From the NCBI GenBank assembly GCA_028565715.1, contig JAOXYC010204241.1:1-11588 (forward strand): a stretch of 11,588 bases of DNA, written 5' to 3'. The number at the start of each line of letters is the position of its first letter. The first letter of the stretch is position 1. The notes under the pieces are model-generated. The model was not told where the DNA came from. It did not search any database and was given only the letters and a program-made list of their open reading frames with translations. This document shows, piece by piece, positions 1 to 9,521 of the stretch. A program made the translations under genes and the position numbers. The stretch is from Phoronis pallida. Lineage: Eukaryota; Phoronida; Phoronidae.

Positions 1-734
1 TGAAGGTGTGATTACTATTTCAGGTATTGTTGTAATTCCTTGTAGATCAAGTCAACTAAAGGTCTTTATATCAGGTACCATACAGTAATGCCTACCACAT
101 TAATAAATTAATGGAACATTTTCTTTGAGGAGATAGTGTAGCCTAAGACTATCACTCCATTCCTGAGGATGGTTCCCTCCCTCAATTTTCATATTTGATG
201 GACTTCTCCCCCTAATCAGTGCACATGGACTTCTTTCTATACTTCTTCCAGCTCAGGGTTTATAGCAGTAAGAGGATGATCGACTGAGGAGGGAAAATGC
301 TCCCAACACTCGGCATTAGGTAGACACAGTTATAACCTGAAATCTTGATACAAGGTAGGATGTTAATAAAAACATGAGAGGAAATTATCAAATTTCCAGT
401 AAAAATGTCCTGAAAAAAAATACTTATGAACTGTTACCTATATGTACCTGAAATTGACAAAAAAAGTTTAAACGCATAGTTGTCAGCTTTGCCAATAGAT
501 GTCACTAGCCTAAGGGGAACCTCCCTTTCCGCGTACAATATATTGATTTATTTTTAAATCAATATTTATGTGAATGATAAAAACAAGGAATTAAAAAATG
601 AAATAAATCAGCAGGTTTGAAATGTGGCTATAAATAGATCTAGAAGTCAAACCACTCCCACTAACAAAAGAAACAACTGCATAATTGTTTTTCTTGCTCA
701 CTGAGAGGTAGTTCCTCAATCCTGATTTGATCAC
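1..734. other. AT-rich 3' flank, no gene seen
   Basis: This stretch downstream of the gene holds no convincing reading frame or RNA gene. The only structural item is a perfect palindrome at 540-565, listed separately. The leftmost 500 bases are non-repetitive and carry stops in all frames. Confidence 0.6.
540..565. repeat. Perfect 11-bp inverted repeat with TTTT loop
   Basis: The arms are ATATTGATTTA (540-550) and TAAATCAATAT (555-565), separated by four T. On the gene strand the stem contains AATAAA and lies about 180 bases beyond the proximal poly(A) signal. AT-rich DNA produces such palindromes readily, so a function is not implied. Confidence 0.8.
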
Positions 735-740
735 TTTATT
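735..740 (-). terminator. AATAAA polyadenylation signal
   Basis: The + strand reads TTTATT, giving canonical AATAAA on the gene strand about 110 bases past the stop codon. It is the first such hexamer after the stop. Cleavage would be expected roughly at 725-705. A second AATAAA lies at 552-547 inside a palindrome and could serve as a distal site. Confidence 0.6.
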
Positions 741-848
741 ACCGAGAATATTGAACTTCAGTTCACCATTTAGATGTGGGTTTGCAATGCATGGGGTTTA
801 GTTTGGATATAAGCACTGCCTTTCTTCGCTAATTTTGATATATTTTCC

Positions 849-1592
849 CTAGAATTCTTCTAAACTCACTGGTTCATTCTTTACTGCGCTCATTGTTACT
901 CCACTTCCGTAGGGTTCACCCTCATCTTCAGAAGATTTATCATCCTCCTTTTCCACATAGACACTTCCCATAGTAACTCCCTGTCCATATGGCTCTCCTT
1001 CATTGGAAGACACAGATTTACCATCCTCCTCTTTCTCCGCGTAAACTGTTCCCATAGTAACACCCTGTCCATATGGCTCTCCTTCATCGGAAGACACAGA
1101 TTTACGATCCTCCTCTTTCTCCGCGTAAACAGTTCCCATAGTAACACCCTGTCCATATGGCTCACCTTCTTCCGAAGACACTGATTGACGCCTCTGATGC
1201 TCTTCTTCAACCTTTGCTGCGTTGACAGGTTCATCATCAGACCCCTCTTCGATGACCTCATCGTATGTTTCCACGACAACCTCATCCTCCTCACCGCTCT
1301 CACCTTCCTCTGTCATTCTACTTTCTGTCACCTCAGTTATTGTGTTGCCATCGGCATCCGTCTTTGTTACTGTCGTGATGGTAACGACCGTCCCATCCTC
1401 TTCTGTATACGTCTCTTCCGTCCGCTCCACTTCCCGTGGACTCTCTGGATCACCATCCTCCTGATCCATGTGACCATTTTTGTCCATTTCATAAAGTGGA
1501 TTGGAATTATCGCCATGTTCTAGTTCGTACAGTGGATTTGTATCGGAAGACTTCATTGCCAGAGGGTCAAATGGATCTGTAGCACCGTTAGT
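849..1592 (-). CDS. Exon B (last coding exon) of an acidic repeat protein with DPF and NPLYE motifs
   Basis: This exon encodes residues 45-291 of the predicted 291-residue protein and ends at a TAG stop at 851-849. It opens at an acceptor preceded by TTGACTTATTTCAG. The first 12 codons lie upstream of the first internal ATG and add another DPFDPL motif (residues 50-55), which supports the splice model. Two NPLYE motifs follow at residues 63-67 and 75-79. Residues 100-160 are Thr/Val/Glu-rich and include TVTKTDADGN. From residue 181 there are about four tandem units of 27-28 residues with core GEPYGQGVTMG and a linker such as YAEKEEDRKSVSS; the last unit is degenerate. RRQS at 178-181 fits a basophilic kinase site, and the SSxEGE stretches fit CK2 sites. 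The chain is strongly acidic, has no cysteines, and has no visible folded domain or membrane segment. It is almost certainly disordered. The family is not recognised. The exon is also richer in CpG than the flanking DNA, as expected for coding sequence. A role as an adaptor or scaffold is inference from the motifs only. Confidence 0.85.
   Translation of the reverse strand, partial: TNGATDPFDPLAMKSSDTNPLYELEHGDNSNPLYEMDKNGHMDQEDGDPESPREVERTEETYTEEDGTVVTITTVTKTDADGNTITEVTESRMTEEGESGEEDEVVVETYDEVIEEGSDDEPVNAAKVEEEHQRRQSVSSEEGEPYGQGVTMGTVYAEKEEDRKSVSSDEGEPYGQGVTMGTVYAEKEEDGKSVSSNEGEPYGQGVTMGSVYVEKEDDKSSEDEGEPYGSGVTMSAVKNEPVSLEEF
882..1184 (-). repeat. Coding minisatellite, 84-bp unit, about four copies
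   Basis: Units lie at 1184-1101, 1100-1017, 1016-936 (81 bp, one codon shorter) and a partial unit at 935-882. The landmark CCATATGG recurs exactly 84 bases apart in the first three. The first two units differ at about 6 of 84 positions, several of them synonymous, which indicates recent in-frame duplication. The last unit has diverged most and carries SGVTMSA in place of QGVTMG. Confidence 0.9.
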
Positions 1593-2150
1593 CTGAAATA
1601 AGTCAATACTTTATTAAAAGCTTACAGAGCTTACTTAGGAATCGAAAAATACCAACTCGATTGGTACGTCCTTTCAAACATATCTTAAAGCATGCATTTT
1701 CATTGTCAAACATTATTACTTCTCACCCTTATCAGAAAAAAAAACAGTTTGGAAGCGCAAATTGGATACTTTTCTGTTTTGTTGGAGAATCTCAATGAAC
1801 TATAATGTCTAATAATAATGGTTGACTTTTATTCCCTTTCTACAAGATGGTTTCCATAATGTAGAATTTGTCATTGATACTTCTACACGGCTTAAATAAT
1901 GATATTTCCCGGGGATATTTCCCATGAAAAAGTGAACAAAGTTACATCAGTGGAATTCACCCATTAACCTACCAGGAAACTAGCATAGTCAAAATCATCT
2001 GTGCAGAATCTCGAGCTGAGAGACATGGCTGAACTCTCCAAGATTACCAACTGAACACTACAAACAATATCCACTATCCCACCACAGTCAATGACTGTTA
2101 ATGTAACCCCTCAGGTGAACGACCATCCAAACGCCAGAAAATACAATTAC
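1593..2150 (-). other. Phase-0 intron joining exons A and B
   Basis: The intron is 558 bases long, with donor GTAATT and acceptor TTATTTCAG. A branch-point-like TTGAC lies about a dozen bases before the acceptor. It is AT-rich, unlike the exons. Both flanking exons encode a DPFDP motif near the junction, one on each side. The boundaries are predicted from splice consensus and frame, not from transcript data. Confidence 0.75.
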
Positions 2151-2282
2151 CTGTTGAATATCTGAGTTGGAATCACCGCTGATGGGTGCGAAGGGGTCGA
2201 AAGGGTCACTTGATTGGACTGTGCCATTCTGTGAAGGGGTGTCAGGAGTATCACTGAAGTCCAGCAGTAAGTCTGATGACAT
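2151..2282 (-). CDS. Exon A (start-codon exon) of the same protein, with tandem DPF motifs
   Basis: This exon encodes residues 1-44, beginning MSSDLLLDFSDTP and ending SDIQQ, exactly 44 codons before a donor reading AACAG|GTAATT. Reading through the donor gives a different, hydrophobic sequence that soon stops, so splicing to exon B is preferred and keeps phase 0. The start ATG has A at -3, and an in-frame TAA lies 12 bases upstream of it if the exon begins at 2302. Key content is SDPFDPFAP at residues 25-33, two overlapping DPF motifs of the kind that bind the alpha-appendage of AP-2. LLDF near the N terminus loosely resembles a clathrin box but lacks the final acidic residue. There is no signal peptide, so the protein is expected in the cytosol. 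An alternative acceptor at AACCAG|GAATAAAG would remove the upstream stop and allow coding exons further 5', which would make the protein longer. I consider that less likely because the tract before it is not pyrimidine-rich. Confidence 0.75.
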
Positions 2283-2305
2283 CTTTATTCCTGGTTAGTG
2301 TTCTG
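2283..2305 (-). promoter_or_regulatory. Short 5' UTR and candidate 3' splice site upstream of the start codon
   Basis: On the minus strand TTTATTACAG ends at 2303 and is followed by 20 bases before the ATG. This fits the end of a 5' UTR intron whose first exon lies at higher coordinates. It would also fit a trans-splice acceptor in a lineage that uses spliced leaders. No clear TATA element was seen just upstream, which favours an upstream exon over a local transcription start. The sequence does not separate these options. Confidence 0.45.
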
Positions 2306-4479
2306 TAATAAAGTTTAGCTTTGATTAATAAATTGTTATCAAAAATTCACTTTTAACCCTTGAAAAGCAGAAATTTATGAGATGGAAAATTTCTCTAAAT
2401 CTTATTGTACATCAATTCTGTCTATCTGAATGACAATTGACTGCAGAAAAGTGACCAAAACTGACCATTCTATCAAACTTTTCATAATTGTTCAATCAGT
2501 TGACTAAAAATGCTTTTGAAACACACTGCAGACAATTGCCAATATGTTAAAGCTTTAACAAATATCCATCACAGTGTGATTGTATAAATACAGCATAGAA
2601 TTTGCATTGATGGATTTGCTAAAGGCATTTGATCACATGAATCAAAAGATCATCACCCTACACTCATCCCTCCACCTGGGCGGTGAGTGAACTCAACCAG
2701 ACTTGACATACCTATGCAGGCAGTGATGAAGTTAAGGTGATTAGGTGTCCAGGTAGAGGAGAGGTGTGGAGCAAACATTCATTGAGAAATTTAAACCCAC
2801 TACAATAATAACTGGGAGCTTAACTTACAACTGTAAACAATGCGTGATTTTATAACAGGAAGTAAATTGAGAACCAGTGCGTTTTCATATAAAAGTGCAT
2901 TTTTAAAATTTAAGTATTTAAAAATACTTTAATATTTAACTGTGACCACTAGCCATTGCAATTAAACTTTTCCAGAGTGTCTCATAATTCAACTCATAAA
3001 AAAGATGGGTCACTTCAACAGTCTCATTATTCCATCCTGTAGATAATTTAGGAGAGTATATTTGACCTTGTATTTAACGTATTTCCTTAACTCTATAACC
3101 TATAACACATCGTCAAATTACATTTAAATAAAATAAAACCATGTCTATAAAAACTATTTGCAAAACATGCCAATGGAACCCTGACAGTGGGAAATCAGAC
3201 TTGAGTACATAATAAATGCACTTTCAACTGCCAGGATTATCTAGCATGAAGCCTAATAAAAAAATTGGGTTCATGACTATGTATACCCGTAGGCAACTTG
3301 ACATGGTGGTTTTTTTACAATATAAAATGTCCAGTGTTACCTTTAAACTATAGAAGTCAATGCCCTTTTAACACAGATCGATTTTAATCACAGTTTACCC
3401 ATGTCTGCATACAAGTGAGTGCTCATACACAGGGAGTGTTACCTGACCCTCATCAACTATACATCCACCTATGACCCACATAATACGTACAATAACAATG
3501 TGTGAATGTCAAGAATCAACAACAATGTTTTATTTAAGCCTAAAAATAAATTTGCTCATGACCCAGTTGTTAAATCTTTGAAGAAGAGCAAAGAATGCCT
3601 AATGTAGCCTACTCAAGAATGTTATCAAATAATGCTAGGGACTAGTGGCATCAAACTGCATCATCCAGGTGAAAACTTGTTCATTTATTCAAACAGGTGA
3701 TTAATATTGACCAGATGAGATGCTGATGATTGGTGATTATATAAACTGAAGCATCTGCACCCAGTAATGACATCTGGGGGCCATACAGAGAACTACTGAA
3801 TAGTAGAATTGTTAATATGACCTTGGAAATTTGAGTCATTCAACTATTTTATAAAAGTGTTGTTTCCCATTAGTGTAAATAAAGCGGAAGAAATGCAAAA
3901 ATTGAACATTTTTACACGATTGCATTTTTTAGCTAATAAGTACTTGATGTACGCCTTCAAAGTCATTAATGTTTGGAACATAAAATCAAAGTCACTACTC
4001 AGCTTCTATTAACTTTAAAAACCCAGCTATATGCTTGTAAATCACCATTGGAAAGTTATCATTTTGAGTCTGCCGGCATTATTTATAGACTTCCTCACAG
4101 ACGCAAGTTTTTAGATTTATCTGATTGTGGCATTCATTGTCTCTGCAAGTTAAGAATCAGTGAGTCTTATTCAGGATCTAAGATTAATAAAAATTGGCAA
4201 AATTGGTTAGTTGCTCTAGAAGTTCCAAGCAGGAAGAAAATTGACATTGTATAGCCCCCTTTAACAAATAAACCTAATGTTGTGAATATGACTCAATCAT
4301 TTTATTATCATTGGAACATAAGAAAGCAATCACCCAATCATAACTAAATAAAACTGCAGTTAAAAAGTACTTATTCAAATAATTTAATGTATAAACTATT
4401 CAAAAATATATATATAAAATGTATAGTGCATAGTGTATGCTTATACTGTACAGGTGTAGTAATGACTTTTAATCAGGGT
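2306..4479. other. AT-rich upstream region, probably intergenic or 5'-intronic
   Basis: No gene could be supported. Minus-strand GCATAG|GTATGT at about 2716-2706 is a good donor-like site. It follows a pyrimidine-rich, GC-richer stretch (about 2770-2712) that could be a non-coding first exon of the gene to the left. A 93-codon open frame at 3973-4254 (+) lacks any ATG, starts from TTG and resembles no family I know. A short AT microsatellite sits at about 4406-4416. Confidence 0.5.
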
Positions 4480-5962
4480 TTAAAATCCTTGCAAGACAGC
4501 ACATTGTAACCCAATGGCTTTGCTGCTGGATAATAATTCAACTACCAACTGCACCTGTCTCAAAATGCTGGGAGGCATTGACCAGTTGGGCCCCAAAATA
4601 TTATGGGCACAAACACCATTTAACAAACCATTGCACAGAGAGCTGATGGCTTTACTAGACTTATTATATAGTTCAACCATGACTGGACACCTAGTCAATA
4701 TTATTGGAGGCAGTGACCAATGGTACACTAGACTGCTAAGGACCAATCTCGTCCGAGGTTGACCTTAGACATGCGTAGTGGGTCAACTCTCGTTGAACCC
4801 CTTCGCCGTGTCGCAAACAGTACGACAAATCGAGCGTTCGCAGCAGCAAATAGTACCAATTCAACACCGACTTAAGGAAACTACAACATCTTATTCTTCA
4901 GTGATTGGAATAAATGTACAACAACAGTATCTAAGGGAGTGAAGTTGGTAAAACTTATTCGTAAAATCAGTGTAAATAAAAATGTAGTTCTGGTCACGTG
5001 GTAAGATATAGGCAAGATTTAACTGAGGTACGAAGAAATCTGGTTAGGCAAATGTGCTAAGGACAGGAACACAAGACACCATGTAACAAATCATAAACAC
5101 AGACCTAACAGAGAGTTGATGACTTTACCAGATATCATAATTATTCAACCGTGACTGGCCACCTGTCTAGTCAAAATGTTGGGAGGTAATTGACCCACTG
5201 GACACTGTTTCTCAGACAGGGGCACAGACACCACCAAAACATTCGACAGACTGACCTGAGAGAGCTGATGACTACCAGATATATGATTATTCAACCATGA
5301 CTGGACATCTGTCAAGTCTACATGTTGGGAGGTATTGACCAATGGGGCACTATACTTTTGTGGACAGGAACACAGACAACATGTAACAAACCATTGGGAA
5401 AACTGACCAGAGAGCTGATGACTACCAGACTTATAATTATTCAACCATGACTGGACATCTGTCAAGTCAAAATGTTGCAAGTCATTGACCAATGGGACAC
5501 TCTACCTCTTAGGACAGGGGCACAGACACCATCAAACCATTGGACAGACTGACCAGAGAGCTGATGACTACCAGACATATAATTCAACCATGACTGGACA
5601 TCTGTCAAGTCAAAATGTAGGGAGGCATTGACCAATGGGACACTGTACCTCTAAGGACAGGGGCATAGACACTATCAAACCATTGGACAGACTGACCAGA
5701 GAGCTAATGACTACCAAACATATAATAATTCAACCATGACAGGACATCTGTCAAGTCAAACTGTTGTGAGTCATTGACCAATGGGACACTCTACCTCTAA
5801 GGACAGGGGCACAGACACCATCAAACCATTGGAAAGACTGACCAGAGAGGTGATGACATATAATTATTCAACCATGACTGGACATTTGTCAAGTCAAAAT
5901 GTAAGGAGGCATTGACCAATAGGACACTAGACTTCTAAGGACAGGGACACAGACAGCATGTA
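4480..5962. repeat. Minisatellite of about 145 bp per unit, interrupted
   Basis: The motif CAACCATGACTGGACATCTG and its variants begin at about 5146, 5292, 5442, 5585, 5731 and 5869, giving periods of 146, 150, 143, 146 and 138 bases. Other landmarks recur in order: GACCAGAGAGCTGATGACTACC, then TGACCAATGGGACACT, then CTAAGGACAGGGGCACAGACACC. Two more diverged units occupy about 4480-4743, with matching anchors near 4539 and 4674. The two blocks are separated by non-repeat sequence at 4744-5054. Open frames within the array come from repeated sequence and are not genes. Confidence 0.92.
4744..5054. mobile_element. 311-bp insert in the minisatellite, possible SINE or MITE-like element
   Basis: The segment has no similarity to the surrounding units and is bounded on both sides by TGCTAAGGAC (4734-4743 and 5055-5064), which would fit a 10-bp target-site duplication. 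Its left half (about 4748-4872) has about 12 CpG in 125 bases, far denser than the nearby non-coding DNA. It includes a hairpin GGGTCAAC-TCTC-GTTGAACCC at 4780-4800. The right half is AT-rich and contains CACGTG followed by a donor-like GTAAGA at 5001. No terminal inverted repeat, poly(A) tail or clear Pol III A/B boxes were seen, so the class is unknown. The flanking 10-mer also resembles the repeat's own CTAAGGAC landmark, so array structure alone could produce it. Confidence 0.4.
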
Positions 5963-7764
5963 TTTACACAACACAGAAGAATAAGACATTGATTGTCTTT
6001 TAAAACTAGACACCTAGAACATCCAACAGCTGTCTAGGATTGAATGACCATATGGGTGAAGCTATAAATCCCCAACCATTTTTTTAGGGAAACTATCTAA
6101 GAACATCTTCACTTAATTTGCTTTATTATATAAATAACATGCGGTGACAATATCAGACAGTATGTCAAATCATTAACACTGATGGCTCAAACAAGAATTA
6201 AAAAAGTTCCTTTGTTCAAAACCCAGACAGACAGCAGATGGTGTAAGGAGATTAGATGAAACAATTAGTCACCAATGATGGAAGATGACTGTTGATGACT
6301 ATCGATAACTGGTGATGCAAATTGAGAATGGTTGTATTAAGCAAGCAATTATAGGCACACAGTTATCAGAATTGGTCCCATTTGAGCGTGACATTCAAAG
6401 TTTCTTAATTTGTTTCTTTTTATTTAAAAACTGAATGATTCCCATAAGTTTGTCCTTCGTGACAGTATGGTAGAGATTGTACAGCCAACAAAACATGTAA
6501 GTAATCCTGCACGAAGAGTCATCATTTAAATTCAATAAATCTCAACATTTCTTTTTGACAAAAGTGGCTGCCATCATGATGAGGGTTCAAAAAACAAACT
6601 AGAAATGACCATACTAACATGAAACCCCTTTTCAATGCTCTGAATTTAATACAGAATGTTCCTATCGCCCATGCGAACCATCAACATCAAGTAGTTAGTT
6701 CAAAAGGCATAGATTTCAGTTCCTGGATAGTCATTCATGAATGGCTTTTTCTCTGTGAGTTATTGTATACCAGATAAAACCTACCTTGATCTTACCCAAG
6801 TCTCAAATATCTGTAGTGAGTAAATGCAGCCTAATATTCCCCAGACAGTTAAATTGCTAGGAAACTGTACAAAAAAAAATAATTGGCTGAAACGAGCAAT
6901 GCCTAAAATAGCAGTTCCTACTCCCATCATATGTAGTCAGTCGCCTGAGATCTCTTATTCATGAACAGTTAAAAGTTCACACCAAGGAATCCTTACCACA
7001 AATATTTACAAGCACACTCAATAAATTGACTGGCTGTGAATCAGTATGAACATGATTCAGGCAGTCATAAGGATTTCCATCCTGAATTGAAAATTATTCT
7101 GGCAAACTGTTCACAAATTATGACTAAACTTCTTCAATCAAAGACAATTTTTTAGTTAGGCCTTATAAAAACAATTCAACACGGTTGTTCGTAATTAATT
7201 AAGTAGAATCTTGACTGACCACCAGTAGGCCCTAAATAAGTTTGAAGTGGCTTAAACCTTGGCTCCAAAGCAAGCATATCTATCAATTTATCAACACATC
7301 TATTCTGCATTATAATATCATTTAAAATTATTTATAATATTAGGCGTACAAGAAAAACATCATGAAATGAAATGATAACAATTTGAGATTTATACGATTT
7401 TCGTTAAATGATTCACTGCATAAATGGAAATAAAGTACATCTCACTCATATTCCAATAAAAAACACATTGTAACCTAGCTAACAACACCCTTGGTTTACC
7501 ACTGCACTACTGATAAGTAAAACACCTGAATGACACCTCTTACAAATATGTACATAGTGGGAAGGGTTGTTCAAATAGTAAACAAAAAGCTACATTCTTT
7601 TTACCTATTAAAATTCTCCTGCTATCAGTTGTAACTACACAATAGTTTTTAAAGTATATTTCAGGAATGTGCATAAAAAGCTATAGTGATGAATAAATAT
7701 GCTACAACTATCACACAGGAAAACATGCTGCAATAATTTTCAAAGTGTTCAACTCCTTTTGTGA
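5963..7764. other. AT-rich non-coding region
   Basis: I see no gene, RNA gene or element here. Small inverted repeats occur: CTAGACA/TGTCTAG at 6006-6037 and TGAATCA/TGATTCA at 7037-7059. Both are within what AT-rich DNA gives by chance. Around 6240-6320 there is a local loose repetition of GATGACT and GGTGATG. Confidence 0.6.
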
Positions 7765-7872
7765 TTTTTGTTTCTTTTATTTAATCTTTAGAGGTGTGTT
7801 GTGAGTCCAAGGCTCTCCAGAAAGGTGACCCTTTACAGCTCACGGCTGATGTCAGTGACCAACATGAAATAG
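7765..7872. other. Exon-like GC-richer island of unknown identity
   Basis: On the + strand a pyrimidine tract ends in TTTAATCTTTAG at about 7791. A short open frame of 26 codons (VVSPRLSRKVTLYSS in its middle) follows, then a TAG. On the minus strand the same stretch gives an open frame ending HTSKD, directly followed by TAAATAAAAG, a stop overlapping an AATAAA. Both readings look gene-like and they cannot both be real. It may be a terminal exon, an old repeat or chance. Confidence 0.2.
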
Positions 7873-8611
7873 TGCACAAGTTTTTTATCTTCAATTTTCA
7901 TTTCAATTCTGATGTTTAAGTGCTTTTTTGTCTAAAGTTAAGAAAAAACACATTGCGCAACTGCAACATAATATAAATTCATTGAATTAATCCCAACTAC
8001 AATATTTTATAATCGCATTAAGCAGGAAGTCTAATCTATAAATCAACTCTTGACTTTTCAAGAGGAAATTTTAACATTCAATTTATTATTCCTACACTGA
8101 GCCTGAAGGTCAATGACGATGTAAAAGGCATGATAAAAACGGAGTTATTGTACAGTGGATCATCTGGCAAGATGATGAGTTGAATTTTTGAGCATGAAAG
8201 AAACGGACAACAGTCGGAACAACAAAAACTTTGAAAGTCAAACTAAAAATGTTTAATTTATAACCTTTAAGCACTTTTAAAAGCGCATTATAAAAGGATA
8301 AAACTGTTTTCAAGGATTTAAACCATGAAGTAGACCTTTATTGAATATCTTGTTCATAAACATTGACCAAATATGGTCATGAATCAAAAGTCAGATGCTT
8401 ACGTACAATGAGGTTGTGTCATGGGGATGAGTGAATGAAATTCGAGGAAACCAGGAAATCCACAATTTAATTTTGCATGAAAAGTCAAGCCATACTCTTC
8501 AAGGCCTTTTGTCAACAACTTATTTTTTAGAAATAAAAATTTACAAAAATACCTAATAGCCTGATATAGTCCATCAATTTAATTGCAGACATGTTATTAA
8601 CAACACCACCC

Positions 8612-8649
8612 ATAATCCTGGGATTAACAGCAGGTGTTAATGGGATTAT
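8612..8649. repeat. Imperfect hairpin around ATAATCC/GGATTAT
   Basis: The left arm ATAATCC-TGGG-ATTAAC pairs with GTTAAT-G-GGATTAT across the loop AGCAGGT, giving about 13 pairs with a small asymmetric bulge. GGGATTA also repeats directly inside it. Function unknown. Confidence 0.65.
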
Positions 8650-9521
8650 CCCCAACCAGACATCCCCACAAAATGATTGGAAGGGGCTTTAATCTTTATC
8701 TCAAACTTTCATCAAATTTGATTATAAAAATACTGCAATTCTGTAATCAGAGACAAAGGCTGCCAATAAATCACTAAAGGACACACAATTTGTCATGGGT
8801 GTTGGCATCATAGTTAAACCATATAAACTAACGAGCTATTTATTTGGGTGATAAAATTATGTCTAGATAAACACCCACAACTGTTTGAATGAGATAACTA
8901 TATAGTGCAACAACACCCTTATAGGGCAGTCTCCTTGATAAAGGTTAATCTTTTGAAGTGAGCCCCAAAAAACAGGCCGAATTACGGAAATCGGCAATTC
9001 ACAGTTTCTCATGAGCTTGCTGGACCTTATAAAATGAATTTCTTTTTTGCACGAGAGAAAACTGCAGGGGATGGTTGAAATGGAAACTGACAAATGAAAA
9101 AGGACTAAACACTGGACCTTAGATTTGTATAGAATATATCCGGGGGGTTTTAATGTGAGAGACATTCTAAAAAGTTGAACATTAGCTCACCTGATTGAAG
9201 ACACATTCCCTGCTATACTCCAGATACCATGTACTTATAGTAAATGTGTGTATAGTACATAGCAAGTCTCCAGCCTATTCACAGAATTACACAACATACT
9301 ATGACCATACCTTAAGTAAACTTTCCCTACACCTTTGTTAATTCATTCTTAGATAATAATGAAAATATACAGAACAATACACAACTCAATTTCAGGCTAA
9401 TACATGTGTTGCAAAATATGGAAACCTGACAAACGTTTAGACTTATGCATATCCCTAGGTACATATCAATGGCCAGTATGAAATATTTGAGTAGCCTGAC
9501 AGGCAGTTTCAGACATTAGCT

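Noticed and set aside
896-1523. Other open frames over the gene, on both strands (896-1303, 1185-1523, 1222-1464)
   Set aside because: They are shadows of the real coding exon, kept open by its repetitive, low-stop codon content.
3973-4254. 93-codon + strand frame
   Set aside because: It begins with TTG, contains no ATG, matches no family I know, and a frame of this length is expected a few times by chance in AT-rich DNA of this size. No convincing splice acceptor precedes it.
4744-4880. tRNA-derived SINE head or tRNA gene
   Set aside because: GGGTTCAAC-like bases on the minus strand recall a B box, but no matching A box at the right spacing and no cloverleaf could be drawn.
4480-5492. Open frames of 80-115 codons within the 145-bp minisatellite (4480-4746, 4514-4762, 5145-5492)
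   Set aside because: They follow the repeat. One stays open only because a 150-base unit preserves frame, and the other units shift it. The peptides simply repeat the array.
4480-5962. CRISPR array
   Set aside because: Units are about 145 bp and repetitive throughout, with no short conserved repeats alternating with unique spacers, and the DNA is eukaryotic in character.
8110-8313. 67-codon minus-strand frame
   Set aside because: Short, no domain, no splice or poly(A) context, and composition like random AT-rich DNA.
8863-9165. 100-codon minus-strand frame with ATG
   Set aside because: No recognisable domain or repeat, no gene-like CpG or GC rise, and length compatible with chance. It could be revisited if transcripts exist.
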